This document shows, one piece after another, positions 38,851-45,510 of a stretch of 64,000 nt of DNA. The stretch spans positions 1-64,000 of IMG/VR virus record IMGVR_UViG_3300030390_002309; one strand, written 5' to 3'. Made by a program: the position numbers and the translations under genes. Within the stretch, counting starts at the first letter, position 1. Every line of letters begins with the position of its first letter. This DNA is from a virus. The notes under the pieces are model-generated. The model saw nothing but the letters and a program-made list of their open reading frames with translations, was not told the DNA's origin and did no database searches.

Positions 38851-38905
38851 TAATTTAATATAAGGACTTTTTTTCAAAGATCCTAATTTTTTTACAACTT
38901 TTTTA
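38851..38905 (-). promoter_or_regulatory. Degenerate class A promoter, DUF4494-like gene
   Basis: The minus strand reads AAAAAAGTTGTAAAAAAATT, then AGGATCTTTGAAAAAAAGTCC and TTATATTAAATT. The layout and A-tracts match class A, but the -7 box (TATATTAA) is degenerate. Confidence 0.4.
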
Positions 38906-39208
38906 AATAGATTCATTATACATTGCATTATCCAATTCTGCCGAACATTCTATATTTGGAGTATTGGTTGCAAAATATATAAACTTATCTCTACCATATT
39001 TAATAGCATTTGAAGGCCATTCTATTCTATCAATTAAGCCTTTCTTAACACCTCTTCGTAACATGGTTGCATATTTATGATTGGCTTGCAATTTATTGTT
39101 ATTTCGGTCATAACCAAATGCTGCTTTATTAATTTCATTTTCGGTCATAGGTCCTATTCTTTTTAAGACATCTACCATTTCATGAACTGAGTTTCTCTCT
39201 TTTGTCAT
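38903..39208 (-). CDS. Possible winged-helix DNA-binding protein
   Basis: This 101-residue protein is laid out like a small winged helix: VHEMVDVLKRIGPMTENEIN, then KAAFGYDR, YATMLRRGVKKGLIDRIEW and a beta wing YGRDKFIYFAT. It could regulate phage or host transcription. It is preceded by a strong class A promoter, which fits an early regulator. The call rests on predicted secondary structure only. Confidence 0.5.
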   Translation of the reverse strand: MTKERNSVHEMVDVLKRIGPMTENEINKAAFGYDRNNNKLQANHKYATMLRRGVKKGLIDRIEWPSNAIKYGRDKFIYFATNTPNIECSAELDNAMYNESI

Positions 39209-39260
39209 TTTTTATTTATTAATTTTAGATCAATTTAAGGCTTGATCTTTAACCTTTTTA

Positions 39261-39317
39261 TTATATATAAAGATAAGGAATATATTTCATATAACCTAAT
39301 CTTTTTGAAGCTTTTTT
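39261..39317 (-). promoter_or_regulatory. Class A promoter, winged-helix gene
   Basis: The minus strand reads AAAAAAGCTTCAAAAAGATT, AGGTTATATGAAATATATTCC, then TATCTTTA at 39268-39275 followed by TATATAA. It is almost identical to the ligase-gene promoter. Confidence 0.7.
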
Positions 39318-39319
39318 AA

Positions 39320-39727
39320 TTATATTTGTTCACTATAATCATGCTTCTGCCAATCAAATCCTATCATCATTTTAGATGTTCTAGGAACAATATCTTCAAA
39401 GCATAAGTAACTATACTCTTCATGTAATTGCCAATTAGCACAATCATTTAATGCAATGATGCCTTGCTCTCTAACATCTATTAATTCATATCCATCACCA
39501 TAACCGAATCCTGTAATACATTCTACTAGTTTTCTAAGGTCCTTTTCTCCTTTATCCATTCCACCATTAGCAGCAAAGTTGCCTATAGCTCTTTGATAAG
39601 CGCCATATATCTTTTCTGCTACATTGATTCTCATCTCTTCAGCAATCTTATCATTATGTTTATACATTGCCGTTGAATGTGGCTTTGTAATTTCGATTCC
39701 GTACTTAATTTGGTTTTTCTTTTTCAT
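39320..39727 (-). CDS. Hypothetical protein (135 aa)
   Basis: This 135-residue protein is helical at the start (HNDKIAEEMRINVAEKIYGA) and ends with several aromatic residues (EEYSYLCFEDIVPRTSKMMI). It has its own class A promoter with the leader ATAAATAAAAAAGTAATAGA. No family is recognised. Confidence 0.5.
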   Translation of the reverse strand: MKKKNQIKYGIEITKPHSTAMYKHNDKIAEEMRINVAEKIYGAYQRAIGNFAANGGMDKGEKDLRKLVECITGFGYGDGYELIDVREQGIIALNDCANWQLHEEYSYLCFEDIVPRTSKMMIGFDWQKHDYSEQI

Positions 39728-39744
39728 ATCTATTACTTTTTTAT

Positions 39745-39790
39745 TTATATATAAAGATAAGAAATATATTTCAATTAGGCAAATCTTTTA
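39745..39790 (-). promoter_or_regulatory. Class A promoter, 135-aa gene
   Basis: The minus strand reads GATTTGCCTAATTGAAATAT, ATTTC, then TATCTTTA at 39752-39759 and TATATAAATAAAAAAG. TTTG to TATCTTTA is 20 nt, as expected for Bacteroidota -33/-7 elements. Confidence 0.7.
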
Positions 39791-39811
39791 CCAAAAATGT
39801 TTAGAAAAAGT

Positions 39812-39844
39812 TAACAAAAGGAAAGACGCATTAAGCGCCTTTCC
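39812..39844 (-). terminator. Intrinsic terminator after the small membrane protein gene
   Basis: On the minus strand GGAAAGGCGC-TTAAT-GCGTCTTTCC forms a 10-bp stem with one G-U pair and is followed by TTTTGTTAACTTTTTC. It lies 15 nt after the stop of the two-pass membrane protein gene, as expected for a rho-independent terminator. Confidence 0.75.
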
Positions 39845-39858
39845 AATTATATATAAAA

Positions 39859-40083
39859 CTACTTCTTTACAAAGAATGATGCAACGATCACTAATACAAC
39901 TAAACCTACAAACCCACCATTACCTAGTGAAGTTACAAGTGCTGATAAATTAGCAATTACATCCATTCCAAATACTGAACCACCTGTTAAGATAGTCCAA
40001 AGAATTGTTACCGGTAATACAGCCATCATGATAGTCATTAGACCACCAAAAAATCCTGTAATGTATTTAATAATACTTTCCAT
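39859..40083 (-). CDS. Small two-pass membrane protein
   Basis: This 74-residue, very hydrophobic protein has segments at about residues 12-34 (GGLMTIMMAVLPVTILWTIL) and 52-72 (GNGGFVGLVVLVIVASFF) and a short KK tail. Size and topology fit a holin-like or small anti-host membrane protein, but no family motif supports either. It ends at a strong terminator and starts behind a leader with a covarying hairpin shared with the next gene upstream. Confidence 0.6.
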   Translation of the reverse strand: MESIIKYITGFFGGLMTIMMAVLPVTILWTILTGGSVFGMDVIANLSALVTSLGNGGFVGLVVLVIVASFFVKK

Positions 40084-40113
40084 AATAATTTCCTCTTTTA
40101 TTTGTTGTTATTT

Positions 40114-40125
40114 GACACTATTGTC
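40114..40125 (-). promoter_or_regulatory. Leader hairpin GACA-ATAG-TGTC
   Basis: This 12-nt hairpin with a 4-bp stem lies about 30 nt before the start of the 74-aa membrane protein. The same loop with a compensatory stem change (GCCA-ATAG-TGGC) occurs at 40599-40610 in the leader of the neighbouring gene. Confidence 0.5.
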
Positions 40126-40137
40126 GAATCGGGGTGT

Positions 40138-40148
40138 TTAGAGAGATC
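40138..40148. repeat. Inverted repeat arm TTAGAGAGATC (left)
   Basis: An 11-bp sequence is repeated in perfect inverted orientation at 40623-40633. The two arms flank the outer-membrane-like gene. The repeat may be a shared leader element or a trace of the cassette's insertion. Confidence 0.45.
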
Positions 40149-40159
40149 GCTTATTTTTA

Positions 40160-40570
40160 TTAGAATTTAAGACCGAAACCTAACCCTAAGTTAGTTGTCT
40201 TATCTTCTGTATTATAAACGATTCTTGGATCTACAAACACATTCTTATGTATTGTAAACATCCTACCTACTCCGAGACTCAATGTCTCAGTATCAAATCC
40301 ATTTGCTGAAGCATATGCAAAATATCCTTTGTAGAAATATCTTGCATGAAGATCTATCTCCATATCAACAGTTGAATCCATTTGTGAAATTGCTAAACCT
40401 ATCATTAGGTTATCATTAATTCCATATCCTACAGTTGGACTAACTGCCCATTCTGTCCAGGATACGTTGCTTATATCACTAGCACCTACGTACCAGTCAC
40501 CTTTCGTTTGCGCGTCAGATGCAACAACTGTTGCAAATATTAACGCTATTGTTAAAATCAAATTTTTCAT
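40160..40570 (-). CDS. Secreted outer-membrane beta-barrel-like protein
   Basis: This 136-residue protein has a clear signal peptide (MKNLILTIALIFATVVASDA, predicted cleavage before QTKG) and then about eight alternating strands: GDWYVGA, VSPTVGYGI, NLMIGLAIS, IDLHARYFYKGYFAYA, TLSLGVGRM, VFVDPRIVY and NLGLGFGLKF. It ends in Phe, as outer-membrane barrels do. Such a small barrel placed by a phage in the host outer membrane could mask receptors or alter permeability. It has an AAAGGAG ribosome binding site and the shared leader hairpin. Confidence 0.7.
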   Translation of the reverse strand: MKNLILTIALIFATVVASDAQTKGDWYVGASDISNVSWTEWAVSPTVGYGINDNLMIGLAISQMDSTVDMEIDLHARYFYKGYFAYASANGFDTETLSLGVGRMFTIHKNVFVDPRIVYNTEDKTTNLGLGFGLKF

Positions 40571-40598
40571 AATTATTTTTCTCCTTTATTATATTGTG

Positions 40599-40610
40599 CC
40601 ACTATTGGCT
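40599..40610 (-). promoter_or_regulatory. Leader hairpin GCCA-ATAG-TGGC
   Basis: This hairpin lies about 30 nt before the outer-membrane-like gene. Compared with the copy at 40114-40125, the stem changes A-T to C-G while the loop is unchanged, which looks like covariation of a folded leader. Confidence 0.5.
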
Positions 40611-40622
40611 TTTACCTTAAGG

Positions 40623-40656
40623 ATCTCTCTAATTATACGCTACACCCATAGCGTAT
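40623..40656. repeat. Inverted repeat arm GATCTCTCTAA (right) and adjacent 7-bp-stem hairpin
   Basis: The right arm of the inverted repeat (40623-40633) is followed by TACGCTA-CACCCA-TAGCGTA (40637-40656), a perfect 7-bp stem. There is no adjoining T-run on the gene strand, so it is not a standard terminator. Confidence 0.45.
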
Positions 40657-40725
40657 TTCTTAATACCTTTTTACTTATTATTATTATTAATATATAAAAA
40701 CTATTTCGTAAAACCTAATAAAACT

Positions 40726-41124
40726 TTAAAATTGTTTTGGTATTGGCTGACTTCTTCTGCCGCCCTTTTCTCGTAAACCTTCTAATTGCTGTGCAATCTC
40801 TATTTCTGCTTTGATTTGAAGCATAAGGACTCCCTTATCTTCAAACACTCCTTCGAGTGACTTATATTTGTTGTAACTATTAGTATCACCTGCAGACGCA
40901 TCTTGTGCCGTCTTAAGTGCTCCTTCTATTCTTGTTGCTATTTCTGTTCTTAATGATGACCTATTCATTGTCCCAAATCCAACGATATGAATCTCTGGAT
41001 CTATTGGGTCAAAGTCTTCTGCATCAAGCAGTCCACCATATTTGTAAGTTCTTTCGTTAAGTACCGAATCAACTTCTTCCCTAACTAAACCTCTTATTCT
41101 ATTTGCTAAATCTTGTTTGTCCAT
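40726..41124 (-). CDS. Putative virion protein with (I/V)REE-type leader
   Basis: This 132-residue protein starts MDKQDLANRIRGLVREEVDS then VLNE, the charged amphipathic leader plus L-N-E seen in several proteins of this window. The rest is helical (RTEIATRIEGALKTAQDASA, VLMLQIKAEIEIAQQLEGL) and soluble. If the leader is a capsid-targeting sequence, this would be an internal head protein. Function is otherwise unknown. Confidence 0.45.
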   Translation of the reverse strand: MDKQDLANRIRGLVREEVDSVLNERTYKYGGLLDAEDFDPIDPEIHIVGFGTMNRSSLRTEIATRIEGALKTAQDASAGDTNSYNKYKSLEGVFEDKGVLMLQIKAEIEIAQQLEGLREKGGRRSQPIPKQF

Positions 41125-41337
41125 TTAATTCCAAAATATTAATTTAGCAAGGACGCCTATCATCGCTACCCATACCGACCATAGGGCGCCATTTGCTTTT
41201 TTTCTAAATTCTGTATTGCGATTAACTCTAGATATAGTTCCATCATCTGGATCTAATAATCTAATTTTTATCTCTCTTACATCAGCTTTAAGTTCTACAA
41301 GCTCTTCATGTAATTGTTCATTTGTTAATCGTGCCAT
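41125..41337 (-). CDS. XhlA/holin-like membrane protein
   Basis: This 70-residue protein has an N-terminal coiled coil (LTNEQLHEELVELKADVREI) and a C-terminal membrane segment (GALWSVWVAMIGVLAKLIFW). This arrangement, an amphipathic coil followed by one C-terminal hydrophobic helix, is typical of XhlA-type accessory holins. No endolysin is adjacent. The stop abuts the next gene. Confidence 0.5.
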   Translation of the reverse strand: MARLTNEQLHEELVELKADVREIKIRLLDPDDGTISRVNRNTEFRKKANGALWSVWVAMIGVLAKLIFWN

Positions 41338-41346
41338 AATACAGTT

Positions 41347-41532
41347 TTAAGATCTTTTTGATTCTGTAACAGATGCCTTTCTATATTCTGTTACTAGTTT
41401 TTTTAATTCACCAACTGCCTTCCTTGCTCTTGTTGCAGCTGCTTTATTTCCCTTCTCTAAAAACTTTGAATGGTTCTCACTAAACTCTGTCCAAAATCCT
41501 TCCATCTTTGTATATAACTCTTCTGATGCCAT
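41347..41532 (-). CDS. Histone H1-like (Hc1-type) DNA-binding protein
   Basis: This 61-residue protein is a good match to the Hc1/histone-H1-like family of Bacteroidota and chlamydiae. A helical N-terminus (LYTKMEGFWTEFSENHSKFL) is followed by the diagnostic EKGNKAAATRARKAVGELKK and a basic end (YRKASVTESKRS). Cellular relatives condense DNA. In a phage it could compact packaged or replicating DNA or disturb the host nucleoid. It has AAAGGAGAG before the start and a class B box, so late expression is likely. It was probably acquired from a Bacteroidota host. Confidence 0.75.
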   Translation of the reverse strand: MASEELYTKMEGFWTEFSENHSKFLEKGNKAAATRARKAVGELKKLVTEYRKASVTESKRS

Positions 41533-41558
41533 AATAACTCTCCTTTTGTTAATTTAAT

Positions 41559-41566
41559 ATAAATAT
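41559..41566 (-). promoter_or_regulatory. Class B box, Hc1-like gene
   Basis: ATATTTAT lies 26 nt before the start codon, followed by ATTAAATTAACAAAAGGAG. Confidence 0.45.
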
Positions 41567-41567
41567 G

Positions 41568-41792
41568 CTACTCTTGATTAAAATCAGAAAAAATATCCTC
41601 GGCTTGTTTTGAAACTTTAAAGTCTAATTTCAACGCATGTTCTAATTGGTGGTCATTCATTACATCTAGTGCTTGAAATACTAAATCTCCATCTAGATAG
41701 ACCTCACCAATTAGGGTTTCATCGTCGACAAAAAACTCTAGTTCTTCGCCTTCAAATACTTCGCCGGTGGATATGTTTTCTATTGTAATCAT
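41568..41792 (-). CDS. Small acidic hypothetical protein (74 aa)
   Basis: This 74-residue, strongly acidic protein (STGEVFEGEELEFFVDDETL) has a predicted beta-hairpin start and a helical end (HALKLDFKVSKQAEDIF). It has no recognised family. A DNA-mimic role would be speculation. Its class B box lies only 5 nt from the start. Confidence 0.5.
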   Translation of the reverse strand: MITIENISTGEVFEGEELEFFVDDETLIGEVYLDGDLVFQALDVMNDHQLEHALKLDFKVSKQAEDIFSDFNQE

Positions 41793-41797
41793 TTATA

Positions 41798-41805
41798 ATA
41801 AATAT
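41798..41805 (-). promoter_or_regulatory. Class B box very close to a start codon
   Basis: ATATTTAT ends 5 nt before the ATG at 41792. If this is a -10-type box, the mRNA would be nearly leaderless. Confidence 0.35.
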
Positions 41806-41829
41806 GCTATTACACCGGTTTTAAACCTA

Positions 41830-42021
41830 TTACGCCTTAGAAGCAGCGGCTATTATACAACTAATTCCTGATATAGAAATTAAACCAAAGAATGCCATTT
41901 CATTTAATGGTCCTGCAAAGTTAATATAATCTAAAATTGCTCCGGTTCCGGTCATATATGCTAATTTTAAACAAACATAACCTCCGATAATTAACGATAA
42001 ATTTGTGATGAACTTTTTCAT
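41830..42021 (-). CDS. Small two-pass membrane protein (63 aa)
   Basis: This 63-residue protein has membrane helices at about residues 6-24 (TNLSLIIGGYVCLKLAYM) and 41-60 (MAFFGLISISGISCIIAAAS) with a short loop. It has its own class A promoter and SD-less leader. It could be an early host-membrane modifier. No family is known. Confidence 0.55.
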   Translation of the reverse strand: MKKFITNLSLIIGGYVCLKLAYMTGTGAILDYINFAGPLNEMAFFGLISISGISCIIAAASKA

Positions 42022-42040
42022 ATTTTTTACTTTTTATTTA

Positions 42041-42096
42041 TATAATAAAGATAAGAAATATATTTCAATTAGGCAAATTATTTTGAAGCTTTTTTC
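42041..42096 (-). promoter_or_regulatory. Class A promoter, 63-aa membrane protein gene
   Basis: The minus strand reads GCTTCAAAATAATTTGCC, TAATTGAAATATATTTC, TATCTTTA at 42046-42053, then TTATATAAATAAAAAG. The upstream A-tract also encodes the last codons and stop of the preceding gene. Confidence 0.7.
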
Positions 42097-42269
42097 CTAT
42101 ATATATCAGTTATTTTAGTATGGGCATATGACCATCTTTCTTTAACTTCTTTATATTGATGATGAGGCTGTGTTCTCATTTTTTGCAATTGTTCATCAAA
42201 TTCTTTTTTCATGTCCATTGAATCAATTGATTCAGTTATCTCGTACCAAAAATCTTCATAATGCCCCAT
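42078..42269 (-). CDS. Small hypothetical protein (63 aa)
   Basis: This 63-residue helical protein (FWYEITESIDSMDMKKEFDE, SYAHTKITDIYRKKASK) has a TAGGAG ribosome binding site and a class B box 31 nt before the start. The end of its coding region forms the upstream part of the next class A promoter. Function is unknown. Confidence 0.5.
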   Translation of the reverse strand: MGHYEDFWYEITESIDSMDMKKEFDEQLQKMRTQPHHQYKEVKERWSYAHTKITDIYRKKASK

Positions 42270-42300
42270 AACGTAACTCCTATATTAATTTGTTAAAACT

Positions 42301-42308
42301 ATAAATAT
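42301..42308 (-). promoter_or_regulatory. Class B box, 63-aa soluble protein gene
   Basis: ATATTTAT lies 31 nt before the start codon, followed by AGTTTTAACAAATTAATATAGGAG (box to ribosome binding site about 18 nt). Confidence 0.35.
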
Positions 42309-42634
42309 TACTTACTTATTGTTCCTTTTATAAATTTCTTCTGTTTTTCTATGGCTTCATTAAGCTCGGTTTTATCCGTAGTGTGCTTTCTGGTAATCTT
42401 ATCTTCTGTTAACTTTCCAACATCAGTACTACCTACATATGAATCAATAAACCATACAGATTTCTTATCCATATCTTTCTTCCATTTAACAGATGGCAAA
42501 ATAGTACCGGATTGTACACACTTTAATTTGTAAGTTATCTTGTCTAGAACTTCAATTACAGAATATAATGAAGTGGTTGATAGGAAAGATGCAATTACTG
42601 TATCTCCTATATTTAGTTTTTTCTTTCTGCCCAT
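42308..42634 (-). CDS. Hypothetical protein (108 aa) with SH3-like start
   Basis: This is a 108-residue basic protein. LNIGDTVIASFLSTTSLYSV, IEVLDKITYKLKCVQSGTIL and KKDMDKKSVWFIDSYVG suggest a small beta-barrel of the SH3/KOW kind, possibly nucleic-acid or protein binding. It is expressed from its own class A promoter. No family is recognised. Confidence 0.5.
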   Translation of the reverse strand: MGRKKKLNIGDTVIASFLSTTSLYSVIEVLDKITYKLKCVQSGTILPSVKWKKDMDKKSVWFIDSYVGSTDVGKLTEDKITRKHTTDKTELNEAIEKQKKFIKGTISK

Positions 42635-42647
42635 ATCTTTGTTTTAT

Positions 42648-42692
42648 TTATATATAAAGATAAAAAATATATTTCAATTAGGCAAATATTTT
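42648..42692 (-). promoter_or_regulatory. Class A promoter, 108-aa gene
   Basis: The minus strand reads ATATTTGCCTAATTGAAATA, TATTTT, then TATCTTTA at 42655-42662 and TATATAAATAAAAC. Confidence 0.7.
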
Positions 42693-42708
42693 AATAGGAA
42701 TGTTTTTA

Positions 42709-43587
42709 TTAGTTTTGATCGTATTCATCAATTTCGGCCATTATTGATGAAAATTGTTTTCTTAATGATTCATGTTCCATTTGAAGTTTTTCAAGTACTG
42801 CACCATATCTATCTGTAGTAGGTCCTCCTTCTGGACTAGCTTCTTGCTCCATATCTTTTTGTGTTTGAATAATCTCTTTAGTCTTTTGTAGCATTTCCAT
42901 TTCAATGTCCATTGCTTCATTTCGTTTATTCATTATCCAATCATATGCTTCAAATGGTGTTTTAAAGTTAGGTAGTGCTTCATTTACCTCACCACCTTTG
43001 GCAACATGTTTATCTAGTAGATGTTTCAATGTTATAGTGAATTCGGTATCATCATTTGCTTCTACTTCTTTAAGTTCAAGTTCTGCATCTGCATGAAGAC
43101 CACTAATTTTATCTTCATATGCTTTATATGTTGAATTAGCTAATTCAGAAGCAGATCTTTTCTTCTTACTCAAATCAGCAGCAATCTTAGTATGTTTTGC
43201 AATTGCCTTTTCATTACCACTTGCTTTAGCTGATTTATATTTTTCTAAGTTAACTAATAATAAGGAAGATAATGCTTGTTCCTTTTTAACAGCTTTATCA
43301 TAATCAGACTTTAATGATCTAGCACTTTTTGCTTCCCTCATTTGTTCTGGATCAGAAAATCCTTCATCAGGTAGTTCAGCTTCAATAAGAGATTTAATCT
43401 CTTCTTCTACCATTTCTTTAATCTTATTAACAAGACCTTTATGTTTTGTTGATGCCATTTTATCTACTTCTTTTTTAGTCATATCATCTGCAACTTCTCC
43501 GGCTTCACCTTTTTTAGGTATATCACCTTTTTGCATAGCTTTCACTACACCAAAGAACTTTTGCTGTTGTTTACTTTTGGATGGCAT
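42709..43587 (-). CDS. DUF3008-like N-terminus plus coiled-coil protein
   Basis: The N-terminal ~55 residues (SKQQQKFFGVVKAMQKGD, then MTKKEVDKMASTKHKGL) match the DUF3008-type motif often found in phage virion proteins. A charged amphipathic segment (LVNKIKEMVEEEIKSLIEAE) and long coiled coils follow. The start at 43587 (MPSKSK) shares TAATG with the stop of the upstream gene and is preferred over an ATG 9 nt earlier. It is likely an internal head or neck-associated protein, produced together with its neighbour. Confidence 0.6.
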   Translation of the reverse strand: MPSKSKQQQKFFGVVKAMQKGDIPKKGEAGEVADDMTKKEVDKMASTKHKGLVNKIKEMVEEEIKSLIEAELPDEGFSDPEQMREAKSARSLKSDYDKAVKKEQALSSLLLVNLEKYKSAKASGNEKAIAKHTKIAADLSKKKRSASELANSTYKAYEDKISGLHADAELELKEVEANDDTEFTITLKHLLDKHVAKGGEVNEALPNFKTPFEAYDWIMNKRNEAMDIEMEMLQKTKEIIQTQKDMEQEASPEGGPTTDRYGAVLEKLQMEHESLRKQFSSIMAEIDEYDQN

Positions 43588-44579
43588 TAATACCAACCAT
43601 CTAATTTACCAGATTTGAATTTGTTCAATATAACTTTAATATCACCTGCCTTCTGTTTCATTCTGTCTTCACTATATTTTTTACTATATTGATCATCTTC
43701 TTGCTTTTCAGCTTCATTTTGCAATTGGATATATTCACCATAATAATATAATGCCTTACTCATTCCTTTAGTAACATTTTCTAATTCAACTTCATTACCA
43801 TTAACAGTTGCCATTATCTGACTATATCTACCTAGTTTAGGTAATCCCATTGACTCTGCAACAACCTTATTAGATATTTGAACTATTTTAGCAACCATTG
43901 CATCTACCTGATCTCTACCACCTACTCTTGCATTTAGTATTTCTTTATATCTAGATAGGTTTGCTGCTTTCCATGCCTTAGCATCTTTGAAAGTATCTTT
44001 ACCTAATTTCAAATCAGCTCTTTTAGCTTTCAATGCTGAAGTTCCTCCTCTATAAGAATCTAAATCAAATACATATACTACATCAGCAAGTTCTCTTAAC
44101 TTCTTAACCATCATAGTACCAAAAGCACCTTTTCCAATTGGATCTGCTGAACCTTTATAGGATGAAGTAGCTGTCTTACTTCCTACACCACCTTGACGGC
44201 CATGGTATTGAATTTTATTATCAACGGTAACAGCTAATACTGCAGGACCTCTTAATGTTCTATCATATGCCCATCCTTTGCTACTTGCAAATGGATTAGC
44301 TATATCTTGATTAATAACATAGAATGCCATTCCTTTTTTAACATCTGGAGAAGTTGGTTGAACTTTACGGAAACTACCTTTTGGTAATTTATCCCAAGCA
44401 ATGTCATATGTTTTAGCAGCTGCATCCCAAAACTTTCTATAGTTAGTATTTAATGATCCTCTACCTAGCTTATCTAGTTTAGCAATCAATGGATCACCAA
44501 ATGCTTCATTAATTGAAGAAGCACGAAGTTCTTTGATCAACTCTTCTTTAATGATTCTTCTTATGTCTGATTTTTTCAT
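43587..44579 (-). CDS. Putative internal virion protein with INE-terminated leader
   Basis: This 330-residue protein starts MKKSDIRRIIKEELIKELRA then SSINE, a leader like a T4 capsid-targeting peptide ending in a possible I-N-E cleavage site. The body contains GRQGGVGSKTATSSYKGS, VVYVFDLDSYRGGTSALKAK and many Lys/Arg residues. No enzymatic family is recognised, although the pattern of ordered strands would fit an enzyme-like domain delivered with the DNA. It is the first gene leftwards from the divergent region, with a GAGGAA ribosome binding site and a class B box. Confidence 0.5.
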   Translation of the reverse strand: MKKSDIRRIIKEELIKELRASSINEAFGDPLIAKLDKLGRGSLNTNYRKFWDAAAKTYDIAWDKLPKGSFRKVQPTSPDVKKGMAFYVINQDIANPFASSKGWAYDRTLRGPAVLAVTVDNKIQYHGRQGGVGSKTATSSYKGSADPIGKGAFGTMMVKKLRELADVVYVFDLDSYRGGTSALKAKRADLKLGKDTFKDAKAWKAANLSRYKEILNARVGGRDQVDAMVAKIVQISNKVVAESMGLPKLGRYSQIMATVNGNEVELENVTKGMSKALYYYGEYIQLQNEAEKQEDDQYSKKYSEDRMKQKAGDIKVILNKFKSGKLDGWY

Positions 44580-44606
44580 CTTTATTCCTCTTAAGGTTTC
44601 TTTTTA

Positions 44607-44614
44607 ATAAATAT
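44607..44614 (-). promoter_or_regulatory. Class B box, leftward from the divergent region
   Basis: ATATTTAT lies 27 nt before the start. A GC-rich hairpin (GCCGG ... CCGGC) lies immediately upstream, unusual in this AT-rich genome. Confidence 0.45.
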
Positions 44615-44653
44615 GCCGGGGCAGGAGATTACCGGCGGTTACGGTTAAGAAAA

Positions 44654-44675
44654 GGTGGTGGTTAGGGAGGTGTGG
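44654..44675 (+). other. G-rich tract with two-tetrad quadruplex potential
   Basis: The plus strand reads GGTGGTGGTTAGGGAGGTG followed by TGG, six closely spaced G runs in the middle of the divergent intergenic region. It could form a weak two-layer G-quadruplex or simply reflect strong strand bias there. Confidence 0.35.
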
Positions 44676-44718
44676 TAAAAAAAGAATTAGTGTGGTTTTA
44701 AAAAGGTATAGTGAGGTT

Positions 44719-44780
44719 AAAAAAAGCTTGCCAATAATTAGGTTATATGAGATTAATTTCTTATCTTTATATATAATAAA
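44719..44780 (+). promoter_or_regulatory. Class A promoter on the plus strand
   Basis: This is the only plus-strand copy: AAAAAAGCTTGCCAATAATT, AGGTTATATGAGATTAATTTC, then TATCTTTA at 44762-44769 and TATATAATAAAAAGG. It drives the three plus-strand genes. Its conserved orientation relative to genes confirms that the motif is a directional promoter. Confidence 0.75.
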
Positions 44781-44792
44781 AAGGTAGAAATT

Positions 44793-44981
44793 ATGAGCAA
44801 ATTATTAGATGAAATAATTAAAGAAAGTGAAAGGTTGAAGGCCTTAGGTTGGAAGCCTCAATTTAGAGGAGATACCGGAATCAATATTGCCCAAGTTATG
44901 ATTGATAACAATATCAAAGCAAGGAACCAATGGGATGCCGCTTTTATGGAAACCTTCCAAGAAATTAAAAATAACAAATAA
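44793..44981 (+). CDS. Small helical protein (62 aa), first gene of plus-strand operon
   Basis: This is a 62-residue helical protein (LLDEIIKESERLKALGWKPQ, NQWDAAFMETFQEIKNN). It lies 10 nt after the class A leader and begins the only rightward operon of the window, followed by two coupled genes. Function is unknown. Confidence 0.65.
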   Translation: MSKLLDEIIKESERLKALGWKPQFRGDTGINIAQVMIDNNIKARNQWDAAFMETFQEIKNNK

Positions 44982-44986
44982 CAGAT

Positions 44987-45124
44987 ATGAAAATAATTGA
45001 AAGATTCAAATGTGAAATGACCGGAGATCATTGTGTTGTAATACGTGATAAGGACGGTGATGAAATGTGTATGTTGGTAGAAGATTACAACTTCTTTTAT
45101 AGTCCAACCAAACCATTAGTATAA
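44987..45124 (+). CDS. Small hypothetical protein (45 aa)
   Basis: This is a complete 45-codon gene between two longer genes. It starts MKIIERFKCEMTGDHCVVI and ends FFYSPTKPLV, with three cysteines. Its stop overlaps the next start as TAATG, which supports real translation. No family is recognised. Confidence 0.65.
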   Translation: MKIIERFKCEMTGDHCVVIRDKDGDEMCMLVEDYNFFYSPTKPLV

Positions 45125-45510
45125 TGAGTAAAGTATTAGTTAGTGAATTTGCAGTTGCCGGAAAAGAGGTGCAAAGAACATATGCAATACATGGCGGATT
45201 GATTCCGCCCTTTACAATGACATGTAACGGAGAACGTTATATTATGCCCGGATGGTATAAGCTAAAAGCGAATGAAGCTACACCAGATATAAAGGATATT
45301 GCTTATTATCCATATAAGCCTAAAAAAGCTAATATACCTAATTTACCTAATATAAAGAGCAATAAGGTATATAAGGTAAAGAGCTCTAAAGGTAATAGCT
45401 TTTATGAAGTTCAATTGAACACCTCTGGATCATTGGAATGTTCATGCCCAGGTTATGGGTTTAGGCGTAAGTGCCGTCATGTAACCGAATTAATGCAAAC
45501 ATCTATTTAA
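45124..45510 (+). CDS. SWIM zinc-finger protein
   Basis: This 128-residue protein ends in a SWIM-type zinc finger, C-x-C ... C-x-H, visible as LECSCPGYGFRRKCRHV. The upstream part has short beta strands and a Pro/Lys/Asn linker (KPKKANIPNLPNIKSNK). SWIM fingers bind DNA or protein partners, for instance in recombination mediators and helicases. As part of an early plus-strand operon beside a possible origin, it could act in replication, recombination or host take-over. Confidence 0.7.
   Translation: MSKVLVSEFAVAGKEVQRTYAIHGGLIPPFTMTCNGERYIMPGWYKLKANEATPDIKDIAYYPYKPKKANIPNLPNIKSNKVYKVKSSKGNSFYEVQLNTSGSLECSCPGYGFRRKCRHVTELMQTSI

Noticed and set aside
44593-44792. Additional small gene in the divergent region
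   Set aside because: No frame of reasonable length with a ribosome binding site was found. The sequence is low-complexity G/T-rich and is better explained as regulatory.
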